A stretch of DNA of 64,000 nt from positions 434,001-498,000 of the forward strand of contig NZ_JAIOUB010000002.1 in assembly GCF_019931215.1 (NCBI RefSeq), given 5' to 3'. Below the pieces are notes generated by a model that worked only from the letters and a program-made list of their open reading frames with translations, was not told where the DNA came from and did not search any database. The position numbers and the translations under genes were made by a program. Numbering within the stretch: position 1 is the first letter of the stretch; each line of letters begins with the position of its first letter. The stretch comes from Alcanivorax limicola (GTDB lineage: Bacteria > Pseudomonadota > Gammaproteobacteria > Pseudomonadales > Alcanivoracaceae). Positions 1-10,595 of this stretch are shown in pieces.

Positions 1-3000
1 GCGCTGGTGGCCTATTCCGGTGATCGTCTGGCGCTGGGTGATGTGCGCCTGCGTCTGCCGGGGCTTGATGCATTGCTGCCGGACATCGCGGTGCAGCAAC
101 TGGATGTTGCCGCAATGCATTCCGATGCGCGCACGTTCGAGCTGGAAGGGGCTATCGGTGTCACCGTGGTGAATCGTGGCAATGCAGCGGTCAGCACACC
201 CTTTACCGTGATTGCCTTTGAAGACCTTGACCGTGACGGCATGTTTGATCCGGCGGTGGATACCTTGCTCGGTGAGCATCGGGTGCGCGTCATTATTGAG
301 GTTGATGGCCGTCACAGCTTCAGTGTGCCGGTGGCGGGCCGGCAATCCTTCCGGGATGCGCCAGTCAGTGTGCTGCTGGATGCGGAGCAGGCGTTGGTGG
401 AGCTGTCCCGCGCCAATAATCTGCAGAGCACGGCGGGTTTGTGTGGAGGCACCCAGAAACCGTATCTTGATCTCGGGTTGTGTCTGGATGGCTCGGGCAG
501 CGTCAGCGTGGCGCAGTTCGGGCTGCAACTGGAGGGCACGGCCCGTGCGATCGAAAACCCCGATATCGTGCCGCGTGACGGCAGTGTGCGCATGTCGCTG
601 TTGCAGTTTAACAGCAACTCCTTTGTAGAGATCGAGCCGGTCATCATCGAAGAGGATAATGTCGCGGACATTGGTGATGCCATTCGCAGTATCCGACGGC
701 GTGGTGGTGGCACTTCCATTCACGCTTGCATCAATCAGGCCACAGGACTGCTGAGCAACGCGGAGCCTGCCGCCGCACTGCAGGTGATCGATGTATCCAC
801 GGACGGGCAGTCTTCGCTGTCGGCTGCGGTGAACGCCTCACAAGCGGCACAGAACGCGGGCATCGATGTGCTGAATGCCATCGGCATTGGTTCTGGCATC
901 AACCTGAACCTGCTGAATCAGATCGTGTTCCCGCAACCGCCCGGTGGCGAACGTGGCTTTGTCATCACCGTCAGCAATTTCGAGGAATATATCGAGGGCA
1001 TAGCCGGCAAAATTGCATTGGAAACTCGCGTACCGGATCTGACCCTGGGCGCGATGGTGCTCACGGACCAGGGTAGTGGATCACCCGCCACCGTCTCCCT
1101 AACACTGGGTAATGCAGGTTCGGCGAATATCTCGGAAAGCATTGAAATCCAGTTCCATGACGGCGACCCGGCGGAGGGTGGCACGCTGATTGGCACGCTG
1201 CTGTATGAAGACGGGCTGGTGTCTGGTGAACATGTAGTGCTGACGCTGGCGGACGTGGACACCGCGACACTGAGCCATGGCAGTTTGCATGCCGTAGCGG
1301 TGATCGATGGCGGAGTCTCTGAATGCAACTACAACAATAACAGCGCGAAAGTGGATGTGGATGCACGCCGTGGTCATATCACGCTGCATCTGGATGACAC
1401 GCTGTACCCGCCGTTCCACGACATGCCACTACTGGCACGGGTGACTAACACGGGTGCGTTGGCCGGCGAATACCGGGCGACACTGCGCATCGAAGACAAC
1501 GCAGGCAATATCGTTGCTCTGGTGCACGAGCGCGACGATATCGAGCTTGCTGGCGGCACGTCGCTGGATATCAGTGCGTCCTGGCATACCGGTGCGGTGC
1601 TGGCGGGTCATTACCACGCTGTCGCCGAGCTGTACGACCGCGACGATCAGTTGCTGGACACTGCGACAGCCGTTTTCCGTATCGGCGAAGGCGATGGCAG
1701 CGGTGGCCTGATCACCCATGTGCGTGTGGGTACTGATCGCGCTGTGTATCACACCACGGATGTGGTGAGGCTGGAAAATCTGGTGCGCAATCTGTCGGTG
1801 ACCACGTTGGTGCAGGATGCGGTCTACCAGGTGACAATACACAGCGCCCAGAGCGTGCCGGTCTATACTATGGAGATACCGCTGTACATGTTGTACGCGG
1901 GTCAGACCATCACATTGCCACAAGATGTCGCGCTGGATGCCGTTCAGCCGGGCCTGTATGACATCACCGGTCAACTGTTGTCCGATACCGGCGCTGTGCT
2001 GGCCTCCGACAGCACCAGTTTCATGGTGGAAAACAATCTGGCCGTTTCACTGCGCGCCGACGTCAGTGCCGCCACGCCGGTATTGTTCCGCGGCGAGCCA
2101 CAGCGCTGCGCCTTCTCCCTGACCAACACCGGCCACGACAGCATCACGCACCTGCCGCTGCGCTGGCAGCTGGTGGACATTGACGCCGAGTCGGTTTCTG
2201 GCGTCTGGTCGGATAACTTGTCACTTCCACAAAATGCACAGCATGATTTCGAGCAGCCGTTATCCACCGCGACGCTGTCTATCGGCAGCCATGCTTGTGT
2301 GCTTGAAGCCGAAATCAACGATGCGTTCGTGGTACTGGCGAGTGACATTTTCCGCGTAGAAGAACCGCCAGTGGCATTTGATATTGCGCTCACGCAACCG
2401 CGCACGGCACGCACCCTGGTGCTGGTGGATAAAATACAGGACACCTGCGCGGCAACCCGCTCGGTAACACTGGAAGGCGATTTCCCGTCCACCCAGTCCA
2501 ATAGCGCCAATATTTACGCCAAGGCGCTGAGCCATATCCTGTTCCTGCACGACATGGAGCATGCAAGGCCCGGCACATTCAATGGCGACGTCAATAACAA
2601 CAGCGGGCACAAAGTGGATATCGCCATCAGTCATCTGGACCGTGAGCAGATACGCCTCACGCTGACTGGTGCCCAGATGGACAGCGAAAAATTCAACTTT
2701 GTTGTGGAATACCCGTTGCTGTACATCTTCCAGGGCAGCCTGCGCACTGGCTATGTGCAGTTTGAATGCGGCAACCCGCCTGTTGTGGGCGATACCCTGG
2801 GCGACTTCACAGTCGTAGATGTGGAAATTGAGGAACGGGCACTGCCGGTAGCCGGCACCCACTGGCCGTACCCCTGGTTGCAGCGTACCGGGCCGCATGG
2901 CGGGCCGCTGGTGGAAAGGCCGGATATGACGCAGCAACGCGCATGGCTGCAGCAGGCACTGGCCGACCAGGATGCCACGGTGGTGGACAACTATGCAGAC

Positions 3001-4173
3001 TTTGTCCACGCCTTTCGCAGTGGCCAGTACCAGCAATACCTGCTGCTCTCGCAGCGAGTGCGGTTGGATCACTGGACCGCCAAGGCACTGCGTGAAGCCG
3101 TCTTCCGTGGCGATGGGCTGGTTTATGCTACCGGCGCATTGCCGGATGAAAAACCGCTGTTCGAAGTGCTGGGGCTAAGCTATCTGCGTCATCATCCTCT
3201 GCGCTGGGGAGGCGCCGACTTACTCGACTGGCACCTCTTTGGCAGGGATCACTTCCGGGGTTACGGCACCAGTGACGGCATCAGCCTGACGCCTTCACCG
3301 CTTTATCCGGATCATGCGCTGGTGGATTTCGGGCTGGATCGCATCGTGCCGGTACTGCCGCCCTACCAGGCAGAGCCCGCTGGTATGTTTGTCGCACCGC
3401 GTCGCGTTGACCGGCATCCATTGTTCTTCGGGCTGTTTGGTTTCAATAACGATCTGAACGGTGATTACCCGGCGATTTCTTACCACGACTACGGAAAAGG
3501 CCGGGCGGTCTATGCCGCATTTGATCTGCTTGCAGAAGCAACAGAAGCTGGCACAGATACATCGCCGTTTGCTGTGTTGTTCAAAAACAGCCTGGCGCAC
3601 ACCCTGCCCGACGAAGCGCGTTTGCGCCATGAAGCCGAAGCTGTGCCCGTACAGTTGACCATCGACAATAAAGGTAATGCCACACCTCTGTCTGCCCAGA
3701 TAGTGTTGCCTGCGGGTGGCGTTATCGAGTCCGCCATGCCTGAGGCGGATATCAACGATGCACTGGCACAGTGGCAACTGCATATGGATGAAGGCGACTT
3801 GCTGACGCTGCAGGCCTGGCTGCGACCGCATTACGTCGATGGCAGCGCGGAAGTATGGGGCAGTGCGCAGGACGGCATGGGTGTATTGGAAAGAACCGCG
3901 ACGCTGACGCTGCTTGGGGGCCAGGAAAGCGAAGATATCCACCAGATAATTCATGACCTCGCCGCAATGATAGCCAGCCGGCCTTATGACCTGCACCTGA
4001 AGGCCGCCTCTGTCTGGATGCTGGATGCCAAGGCGAAATGGCACCTGGGCGCAAACCGCCTGGGCACTCGTGCGGCGCTGATGGCGACCTCGGAGCTGGC
4101 GCGTGCCTCGCATCCGGATGCCCCTGCAATACGCGAGCGCGTCGGCTGGCTGATCTGGCAGCACAACCGCTGA
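1..4173 (+). CDS. Large secreted VWA-domain protein, 5' end outside the window
   Basis: The frame is open from base 1, so the N-terminus lies upstream; numbering here is from the GTG at 7. An EF-hand-like calcium loop (D73, D75, D77, G78) precedes a von Willebrand factor A domain (about 155-345) with an intact MIDAS: D161-x-S163-x-S165, T236 and D266. CARDB-like beta-sandwich repeats follow (about 340-460 and further). Near the C-terminus, about 970-1190, is a segment resembling a glutamine-amidotransferase-like fold. The architecture fits a secreted or surface adhesion protein, but the signal peptide is not in view. The stop is followed closely by the transglutaminase-fold gene, so the two are probably co-transcribed. 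Function is not known; the domain calls come from motifs, and the C-terminal fold is the least certain. Confidence 0.8.
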   Translation, partial: ALVAYSGDRLALGDVRLRLPGLDALLPDIAVQQLDVAAMHSDARTFELEGAIGVTVVNRGNAAVSTPFTVIAFEDLDRDGMFDPAVDTLLGEHRVRVIIEVDGRHSFSVPVAGRQSFRDAPVSVLLDAEQALVELSRANNLQSTAGLCGGTQKPYLDLGLCLDGSGSVSVAQFGLQLEGTARAIENPDIVPRDGSVRMSLLQFNSNSFVEIEPVIIEEDNVADIGDAIRSIRRRGGGTSIHACINQATGLLSNAEPAAALQVIDVSTDGQSSLSAAVNASQAAQNAGIDVLNAIGIGSGINLNLLNQIVFPQPPGGERGFVITVSNFEEYIEGIAGKIALETRVPDLTLGAMVLTDQGSGSPATVSLTLGNAGSANISESIEIQFHDGDPAEGGTLIGTLLYEDGLVSGEHVVLTLADVDTATLSHGSLHAVAVIDGGVSECNYNNNSAKVDVDARRGHITLHLDDTLYPPFHDMPLLARVTNTGALAGEYRATLRIEDNAGNIVALVHERDDIELAGGTSLDISASWHTGAVLAGHYHAVAELYDRDDQLLDTATAVFRIGEGDGSGGLITHVRVGTDRAVYHTTDVVRLENLVRNLSVTTLVQDAVYQVTIHSAQSVPVYTMEIPLYMLYAGQTITLPQDVALDAVQPGLYDITGQLLSDTGAVLASDSTSFMVENNLAVSLRADVSAATPVLFRGEPQRCAFSLTNTGHDSITHLPLRWQLVDIDAESVSGVWSDNLSLPQNAQHDFEQPLSTATLSIGSHACVLEAEINDAFVVLASDIFRVEEPPVAFDIALTQPRTARTLVLVDKIQDTCAATRSVTLEGDFPSTQSNSANIYAKALSHILFLHDMEHARPGTFNGDVNNNSGHKVDIAISHLDREQIRLTLTGAQMDSEKFNFVVEYPLLYIFQGSLRTGYVQFECGNPPVVGDTLGDFTVVDVEIEERALPVAGTHWPYPWLQRTGPHGGPLVERPDMTQQRAWLQQALADQDATVVDNYADFVHAFRSGQYQQYLLLSQRVRLDHWTAKALREAVFRGDGLVYATGALPDEKPLFEVLGLSYLRHHPLRWGGADLLDWHLFGRDHFRGYGTSDGISLTPSPLYPDHALVDFGLDRIVPVLPPYQAEPAGMFVAPRRVDRHPLFFGLFGFNNDLNGDYPAISYHDYGKGRAVYAAFDLLAEATEAGTDTSPFAVLFKNSLAHTLPDEARLRHEAEAVPVQLTIDNKGNATPLSAQIVLPAGGVIESAMPEADINDALAQWQLHMDEGDLLTLQAWLRPHYVDGSAEVWGSAQDGMGVLERTATLTLLGGQESEDIHQIIHDLAAMIASRPYDLHLKAASVWMLDAKAKWHLGANRLGTRAALMATSELARASHPDAPAIRERVGWLIWQHNR

Positions 4174-4250
4174 CAATGACAGACGACAAGGGAACCCCTG
4201 CCCATTCCGGGCAGGGCATGGGGAACAGGCTTCATAACAGGGACGACACG

Positions 4251-7200
4251 ATGCGTGACATGACGCAAGACAAGGCAGCAATTTCCGTAACACAGCCCGG
4301 CGGGTTGAACGATAATCCCCCACCCGTGATGACGCGCCTGCGCCGCGCCGGGCGCCCGATGCGCATCACCATTTCCGCGACCTTGTTGCTGTTTCTCAAT
4401 GCGATGATCTGGCCTTCGTGGGCGGTAGCCATTGAGATTGACCGCCTGCGCACAGAGCAGGCACAGCAAATATGGGAAGCAAAGAACCGGGATCTGGATC
4501 AGGTGCTTCTGCATATCCAGCAGGAAGCCAGGGGAAAAGCGGAGATCATACAGGCGCGCCTCAGCGATGAGTCTGGCCTGATGGAACGCGCACTTGGCTT
4601 GTTTGGTCTGAGTCGGCTGGCACTGGAGAGGACCGATGAACTCCAGCGCCTGGCGGAGCGTGCCGGTGATCTGCGCGGGAAGGCGGAACGGGAACTGAAT
4701 GCCACACGCCAGCATATACTGGGTAAAGGCCTGCCAGAAGAAATCCTGGCCCGACACGACCAGGCAGCGGCCGATTTCAGCGCGGCATTTGATGGCATGC
4801 AACATCGTCTGGAAGCGCTGCGCAGTGCCCGTTCGTTAACAGAGCAGTCTTCCGCATCCGATGCGCTGCGTCAGCAGATGGAAGGCTTCACCCAGGAAAA
4901 ACCGCGTGACCCGTTTGACCCCAATAACCTGCCCTGGGGCACCCCCGACCCGAGCCTCACACCGGAGCCGGCGCTTTCCGCCGCCGAACTCAGCGCGCGC
5001 ACCGGGCTGCCCTTGTTTGAGCAAGGCGAGCAGCTAGCCACCCATGTCATCCTCCCCGGCATGCTCGGCCAGCCTGGCGGCCCAACGCAAGCGGACCTGG
5101 ACGAAACGCTGGATGCCCAGATTACGCCCGCCATCATCGCACTGGCGGAGGAGTTGAACCATGAGCCGGCGGCCATTTATCAGTGGGTGCGTAACAACAT
5201 CGAATTCATCCCCAGCTACGGCTCCATCCAGGGCTCGGACTACACCCTGCAAAACGGCAAAGGGAATGCATTCGATACCGCCTCTTTGCTAATTTCCCTG
5301 CTGCGCGCCTCCAATATCCCGGCCCGTTACGCGTTCGGTACGGTACAGATTCCCGCTGATCAGGTAATGAACTGGGTCGGTGGTGTCAACGTGCCAGAGG
5401 CCGCCGGCAATCTGATGGGCCAAGGTGGCATCCCCAATGTGGCTCTGGCCACGGGGGGCAATATTTCCCATTTCAAGCTGGAGCATGTCTGGGTGGAAGC
5501 CTGGATAGATTACCACCCCAGCCGTGGCGCCTCGCATGTGGCGGGTGACACCTGGGTGCCGATGGATGCGAGTTTCAAGCAGTACGAGTATAGCGAAGGC
5601 ATTGGGCTGGACGATGCGGTGCCTTTTGATGCGGAAGGTCTGGTACATATTATCGAGCAGCAAAGCACTATTAACGAGCAGCAAGGTTGGGTACAGGGCG
5701 TGCCTCAGGCGGAAGTAGAACAAGCTCTGGAAGACTACCGTCAGGAGCTGGAACAGTATCTTGATGACCAGCATGAGGATGCCAGTGTTGGTGATGTACT
5801 GGGTATGCGGGATATCAAGACGGTTATCCGGGAAACCCTGGCAGCTTCTCTCCCTTATGAATTGGTCACCCGCCAATTGGTGACCGCCGAACTGCCGGAT
5901 AATCTGCGCTGGAAATTCTCCTATCAGCTTAGCACAAGCCTGTATGGTCAGCCTGGCAGCACCTTGTTGAGGGTTGCCGAGCCGACGGTCTCCTTGGTGG
6001 GACAGCCGCTGGCGTTGTCTTTCCGACCTGCCACGGAAGCGGATGAGCAGACCCTTGCCAGCTTCCTGCCTGAAGCGGATGAAAACGGGGAGATTGATCC
6101 GCAGGATATTCCAAGAACTCTACCGGGCTACCTGGTCCGGCTGACGGGAGAATTCAGCATCGGTGGTGAAACCGTGGCCACGGCCAGTGGCAATACGACT
6201 ATGGGCACGGAACTGATAACAGAAAAGGGCTATTGGCAACCTGGCCGAGGTTGGCAGATGTCTCGAAATCAGCCTGTGGCGGGCGAGTATCGGGCTGTCG
6301 CGCTGGATCTGCAAGGTATCAGCGCGCAGCAAGCCGCTGCAGTGCAAGCGGAGCTGGAAACGACCCGGCTGCGGCTAGAGGCCGAGGAGTATACCGGTCT
6401 GACCAAGAAGCACCTTGCGGGCAATGTCCTTTACAGCACCATTCTGAGCTACTTTGCGGTAAATAATATCCAGAATGAAATTGCTGCAAGGCAGGCTGGC
6501 ATCATTGACTACCGTGCGCCGAGTTATGGCTTGTTCAAGACCAGTCTGGCACCCTTGTACTGGTTTGGTCTTCCACGAAATGTGAGAATCAACGGCCTGA
6601 CCATGGATGTTGACCGTTACCAGAGCTACCGAGTGCATGAAAATAACGATCACGATCAATGGGTGGCCTTCAATCGGGCTATGGGTTCACAGATGTCGGC
6701 GATGGAGCATCTGGTGCCTGAGGAAATGTTTTCTACGGAAGAGGCGCCAGCGCATGGGATCAGTGCTGTTAAAGCGATTCAACTTGCGGTGGTGGAAGGG
6801 CAGCGCATCTGGACCATTACCCGAGACAACTTGAACGAAGCACTGGCTGCGAGTCAACTTCCTGGCAAGGCCCAAACTGATATTCGCAATTCTGTGTTGG
6901 CGGGGATGGAAGTGACGGCACATGAGAAACCCGTAAATTTCTTTGGTAAAGAATCCACAGGGTATATTGTGCTTAACCCGGAGACAGGTGCGGGGGCTTA
7001 TCTTATTGGGAGTGGTGAGAATGGAGGTGAATTATCAACGCCAGGAGGAACGGATATTATATCATGGCTGCTTAGCATTTTGGATGAATTTGGTAGAAAC
7101 CCCTTGCTGAAAAAGTTTGGCGGCTTGTTAAGTGAACTAATTACAGCAGTAAATCTCTTTAAGGATATCAGCAGTTGTGGCTATGCTTATGGCTTGGCCA

Positions 7201-7361
7201 AATTCTTTGCTGGGATACTTGTTGTTATTGGGGTTGCCTTTATGTTGCTGCCTTTCATTGCATTAATAGTGTCTTTGCATCTGGCTTTATGGTCTGCGTT
7301 ATTTGTGGGTTCTGTTGCCAGTTCTTATTTTGGTGCTCAATGGTCGTGTAGGAATGAGTGA
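4251..7361 (+). CDS. Transglutaminase-fold protein lacking the catalytic Cys, hydrophobic C-terminus
   Basis: The chosen ATG has an AGGGA about eight bases upstream; an in-frame ATG at 4176 is the alternative. A hydrophobic segment at residues 38-60 ends in WAVA, fitting a signal peptide or anchor after a long cytoplasmic tail. A coiled-coil-like helical region follows. The transglutaminase-like core lies at about 290-450. Its His (H412 in HVWVEAW) and Asp (D439 in WVPMDAS) are present, but the position normally holding Cys reads G-N-A-F-D (A340), so classical catalysis looks impossible. The last ~140 codons are clearly AT-richer than the rest and end in two or three membrane-spanning stretches. 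The gene overlaps the next one by 8 bp. It may be a structural or effector-like surface protein; no assigned function. Confidence 0.78.
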   Translation: MRDMTQDKAAISVTQPGGLNDNPPPVMTRLRRAGRPMRITISATLLLFLNAMIWPSWAVAIEIDRLRTEQAQQIWEAKNRDLDQVLLHIQQEARGKAEIIQARLSDESGLMERALGLFGLSRLALERTDELQRLAERAGDLRGKAERELNATRQHILGKGLPEEILARHDQAAADFSAAFDGMQHRLEALRSARSLTEQSSASDALRQQMEGFTQEKPRDPFDPNNLPWGTPDPSLTPEPALSAAELSARTGLPLFEQGEQLATHVILPGMLGQPGGPTQADLDETLDAQITPAIIALAEELNHEPAAIYQWVRNNIEFIPSYGSIQGSDYTLQNGKGNAFDTASLLISLLRASNIPARYAFGTVQIPADQVMNWVGGVNVPEAAGNLMGQGGIPNVALATGGNISHFKLEHVWVEAWIDYHPSRGASHVAGDTWVPMDASFKQYEYSEGIGLDDAVPFDAEGLVHIIEQQSTINEQQGWVQGVPQAEVEQALEDYRQELEQYLDDQHEDASVGDVLGMRDIKTVIRETLAASLPYELVTRQLVTAELPDNLRWKFSYQLSTSLYGQPGSTLLRVAEPTVSLVGQPLALSFRPATEADEQTLASFLPEADENGEIDPQDIPRTLPGYLVRLTGEFSIGGETVATASGNTTMGTELITEKGYWQPGRGWQMSRNQPVAGEYRAVALDLQGISAQQAAAVQAELETTRLRLEAEEYTGLTKKHLAGNVLYSTILSYFAVNNIQNEIAARQAGIIDYRAPSYGLFKTSLAPLYWFGLPRNVRINGLTMDVDRYQSYRVHENNDHDQWVAFNRAMGSQMSAMEHLVPEEMFSTEEAPAHGISAVKAIQLAVVEGQRIWTITRDNLNEALAASQLPGKAQTDIRNSVLAGMEVTAHEKPVNFFGKESTGYIVLNPETGAGAYLIGSGENGGELSTPGGTDIISWLLSILDEFGRNPLLKKFGGLLSELITAVNLFKDISSCGYAYGLAKFFAGILVVIGVAFMLLPFIALIVSLHLALWSALFVGSVASSYFGAQWSCRNE

Positions 7362-7614
7362 TTATCATGTTTTGGGAAAAGCTGAAGCCACTGGAAGAAT
7401 TATTCTCATTATTTTCTTCTGGATGGTGGCGGCAGGTTCTGCGGCCTCATCTGAGTTCCAGATTTGTCTGCCTGCCACAGTGCTTGGTGGAGTATGCATC
7501 GCTTATCCAGATTTCAAAAAGAAAGGCAGGGTAGCAGTATACTGGTGGATTGTAGGGCCAGGATTGGCGTTAGTGCTTTTTCTTCTTTATATGGGCGGCC
7601 TGACAAATGCTTGA
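7354..7614 (+). CDS. Small two-helix membrane protein overlapping the transglutaminase-fold gene
   Basis: This is an 86-residue protein starting with MSDYHVLGKAE. The ATG lies inside the end of the preceding gene (8-bp overlap), so translation is probably coupled; the in-frame GTG/ATG codons further upstream lie inside the transglutaminase gene. Two hydrophobic helices are visible (about 15-32 and 60-82) with a short polar linker containing KKKGR. The gene is AT-rich like the 3' end of its neighbour, which suggests the two were acquired or evolve together. I do not recognise a family. A small membrane protein coupled to a hydrophobic C-terminal domain is the arrangement seen for immunity proteins, but that is inference only. 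Confidence 0.6.
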   Translation: MSDYHVLGKAEATGRIILIIFFWMVAAGSAASSEFQICLPATVLGGVCIAYPDFKKKGRVAVYWWIVGPGLALVLFLLYMGGLTNA

Positions 7615-7726
7615 CGCTGTCGGCCGATGTTGCGACAAAACGCGTCGACTTTCCTCTATTTTTTTGGCCTTCGAATAAGAAATATGAAGTATGTACAGCC
7701 AGAGCATTACTTCTGAATGCCTCGTT

Positions 7727-9181
7727 TTATTGCCGCCAGAACAACGGCATAAACAGCACCAGCATGGTAAAGACTTCCAGGCGGCCCAGCAGCATGGCAA
7801 AGCACATCAGCCATTTGGCGAAGGTGCTTATTTCGCTGAAGCCGCTGGATACGCCGTCGATGCCGACGCCGAGGTTGTTGAGGGAAGCGGTGGTGGCGGA
7901 GAGTGCGGTGCCGGCATCCAGGCCGGTCATCATGAACAGCATGGTGATGATGACGGCGAGGGTGATGTAGACGCCGACAAATCCCCACACGGCCTGCAAG
8001 ACGCGGTCGTCGGCGGCGCGGCGGCCGAAGCGAACGGCGAAGACGCCGGTGGGGTAAATCAGGCGGCGCAGTTCGCGCAGGCTGTGGTGGAACACCAGCG
8101 CGGAGCGGATGATTTTCATGCCGCCGCCGGTGGAGCCGGCGCAGCCGCCGAGGAAGCTGGTCAGTACCAGCAGGTAGGGAATATAGCTGGGCCAGGCGGA
8201 GGCCGTGGTGCTGGTCAGGCCGGTCCCGGTGCTGAATGACAGCGCCTGAAACAGGGAGTGCCGCAGTGTGGTCAGGGCATCGCCCTGAAAGACATTATGG
8301 ACCCACAAGCCGCCGGCGATGACGATCACATACAAGCAGATCAGGCCGGCAAAAAAACGGAACTCCGGGTCCATGATATAGGCGGCTAGGCTTTTGCCGC
8401 GCCATACCGCAAAGTGCAGTGCAAAACTGACCGCGCCGAGAAAGATGAACAGGCAGGCAATCATGTCGATCAGGCCGCTGTCGAAATACGCCATGCTGTC
8501 GTCGTACATGCCGAAGCCGCCGGTGGACACGGTGCTGAAGCTGTGGCCGATGGCGTCGAACCAGCTCATGCCCGCCCAGCGATACAGCGCGGCGCAGGCG
8601 ATGGTGAAGGCCACATAGATGATCCACAGGGCCTTGGCCGTTTCGGCAATGCGAGGCGTGAGCTTGGCCTCCTTCATGGGGCCGGGAATTTCCGCTTTGA
8701 ACAACTGCATGCCGCCGACGCCGAGCATGGGCAGAATGGCGATGGCCAGTACGATGATGCCCATGCCGCCAAACCATTGCAGTTGCTGGCGGTAGTAACG
8801 CAGGGCGTTAGGCAGGTCTTCGATGCCGGTGAGCACGGTGGCGCCCGTGGTGGTCAGCCCGGATATTGCTTCAAACACCGCATCCGTCACGCTGAGATCC
8901 AGCGCCGGGCTCAATAGCAGGGGCAAGGCGCCGATGCTGCCCAGCACGGCCCAGAACAGGGTGACCACCAGAAAGCCGTCACGGGTTTGCAGCTCGGCTT
9001 TTTGCCGCCAGACCGGCAGCCACAGGGCCAGCCCGAGGACAAAAATAATGCCGAAGCTGCCGAGAAACGCCAGCTCGCTGCCGTCCTGAAAATACCAGGC
9101 CACGACGACCGGCGGCACCATGGAAAAGCTGAACACCATCAGCAGGATGCCGAGAATTTTGGTGATCAGTGCAAAATGCAT
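7727..9181 (-). CDS. trkH: Trk potassium uptake membrane subunit TrkH
   Basis: A 484-residue integral membrane protein with the repeated M-P-M potassium-channel-like organisation of the Trk/Ktr/HKT superfamily. The selectivity-filter-like segments SGLTTTGATVL, FSTVSTGGFG, STGTGLT and TASLNNLGVG are visible in order. It forms the K+ translocating pore of the Trk system, working with the NAD-binding TrkA encoded just upstream. The start is set at MHFALITKILG, giving the usual TrkH length; an upstream in-frame Met would add a polar, non-homologous leader. The gap to trkA is 25 bp, so an operon is likely. Identity is secure. Confidence 0.95.
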   Translation of the reverse strand: MHFALITKILGILLMVFSFSMVPPVVVAWYFQDGSELAFLGSFGIIFVLGLALWLPVWRQKAELQTRDGFLVVTLFWAVLGSIGALPLLLSPALDLSVTDAVFEAISGLTTTGATVLTGIEDLPNALRYYRQQLQWFGGMGIIVLAIAILPMLGVGGMQLFKAEIPGPMKEAKLTPRIAETAKALWIIYVAFTIACAALYRWAGMSWFDAIGHSFSTVSTGGFGMYDDSMAYFDSGLIDMIACLFIFLGAVSFALHFAVWRGKSLAAYIMDPEFRFFAGLICLYVIVIAGGLWVHNVFQGDALTTLRHSLFQALSFSTGTGLTSTTASAWPSYIPYLLVLTSFLGGCAGSTGGGMKIIRSALVFHHSLRELRRLIYPTGVFAVRFGRRAADDRVLQAVWGFVGVYITLAVIITMLFMMTGLDAGTALSATTASLNNLGVGIDGVSSGFSEISTFAKWLMCFAMLLGRLEVFTMLVLFMPLFWRQ

Positions 9182-9206
9182 GGAATGCCCGCTCGTCAGA
9201 AGCTTG

Positions 9207-10580
9207 TCAGAAGAAAGTGAAGCCAACCTGGAACAGTTTTTCCACATCAATGATGCGGCGGCGATCCATCAGGAACAGAATCACATGGTCATTGGGCTCG
9301 ATCACGATATCGTCGTGGGCGATCAGCACTTTCTCACCGCGCACGATGGCGCCGATGGTGGTGCCCTCCGGCAGATCGATATCCTCGATCATGCGCCCTA
9401 CCACTTTCGAGCTGCGCGCATCGCCATGGGCAATCGCCTCGATGGCTTCGGCGGCACCCCGGCGCAGGGAATGCACGCTGACCACATCGCCGCGGCGCAC
9501 ATGGGTCAACAGGTTGCCGATGGTGGCCTGCTGGGGCGAAATGGCGATGTCGATGTCATGGCCCTGCACCAGATCCACGTAGGCGGGATTGCTGATCAGG
9601 GTCATCACTTTGCGGGCGCCCAGGCGCTTGGCCAGCAGCGAGGACATGATGTTGGCTTCGTCATCATTGGTCAGCGCACAGAACACATCGGTGTTTTCGA
9701 TATTCGCTTTCAGCAACTGATCGCGGTCTGTGGCCTGCCCTTGCAGCACCACCGAGCGTTGCAGGTTTTCCGACAACCAGGCGCAGCGTTCCGGGAAGCG
9801 TTCGATCAGCTTGACGTTGTAGCGGTGTTCCATGCCCCGCGCCAAGCGGTAGCCGATATTGCCTCCGCCAGCGATAACGATGCGCTTGTAGCTATGCTCC
9901 AGCCGCCGCAGTTCGCTCATCACCGCGCGAATGTCATTGCGCGCGGCGACGAAGAACACCTCGTCGTCGGCCTCGATCACGGTATCGCCTTCCGGCAGGA
10001 TCGGTCGGTTCTCGCGGAAGATGGCCGCCACGCGGGTATCCACATTGGGCATATGCTTGCGCAGTTCGCGCAGCTCGTGGCCCACCAATGGCCCGCCGTA
10101 ATAAGCGCGCACCGCCACCAGCTGCACCCGCCCGCCGGCAAAGTTCACCACTTGCAGCGCGCCGGGCAGATCGATCAGGCGGCGAATATAGTCCGTCACC
10201 ACCTGTTCCGGGCTGATGATCACATCAATGGGAATCGCGTCGTTACGAAACAGCTTTTCCTTGTGTACGTAACTGGCGGCACGGATGCGGGCAATCTTGG
10301 TGGGCGTGCGGAACAGGGAATAGGCCACCTGGCAGGCAATCATGTTGACCTCGTCACTGTTGGTGACGGCAATCAGCATGTCGGCATCTTCGGCACCGGC
10401 CTGGCGCAGGACGCTGGGGTAAGAACCGCGCCCGGCTACGGTGCGGATATCAATGCGGTCGCTCAACTCGCGCAGGCGCGCGGCATCGGTGTCGATGATG
10501 GTGATGTCGTTGCGTTCGCCGGCCAGATTTTCCGCCAGCGTGCCGCCGACCTGCCCGGCACCGAGAATAATGATCTTCAT
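9207..10580 (-). CDS. trkA: Trk system NAD-binding regulatory protein TrkA
   Basis: A 457-residue cytoplasmic protein with two tandem RCK modules. Each has a Rossmann nucleotide-binding motif: [10 protein letters not shown] at the very N-terminus and [12 protein letters not shown] around residue 235. Each is followed by a TrkA_C domain. It binds NAD(H) and ATP and gates the TrkH potassium channel. The length equals that of typical proteobacterial TrkA. It lies between rsmB and trkH on the same strand, an order shared with pseudomonads. No alternative call is plausible. Confidence 0.97.
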   Translation of the reverse strand: MKIIILGAGQVGGTLAENLAGERNDITIIDTDAARLRELSDRIDIRTVAGRGSYPSVLRQAGAEDADMLIAVTNSDEVNMIACQVAYSLFRTPTKIARIRAASYVHKEKLFRNDAIPIDVIISPEQVVTDYIRRLIDLPGALQVVNFAGGRVQLVAVRAYYGGPLVGHELRELRKHMPNVDTRVAAIFRENRPILPEGDTVIEADDEVFFVAARNDIRAVMSELRRLEHSYKRIVIAGGGNIGYRLARGMEHRYNVKLIERFPERCAWLSENLQRSVVLQGQATDRDQLLKANIENTDVFCALTNDDEANIMSSLLAKRLGARKVMTLISNPAYVDLVQGHDIDIAISPQQATIGNLLTHVRRGDVVSVHSLRRGAAEAIEAIAHGDARSSKVVGRMIEDIDLPEGTTIGAIVRGEKVLIAHDDIVIEPNDHVILFLMDRRRIIDVEKLFQVGFTFF

Positions 10581-10595
10581 GCGCAGCCGCCTGTG

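Noticed and set aside
7615-7726. Terminator for trkH between 7615 and 7726
   Set aside because: T-rich on both strands but no stem of convincing length.
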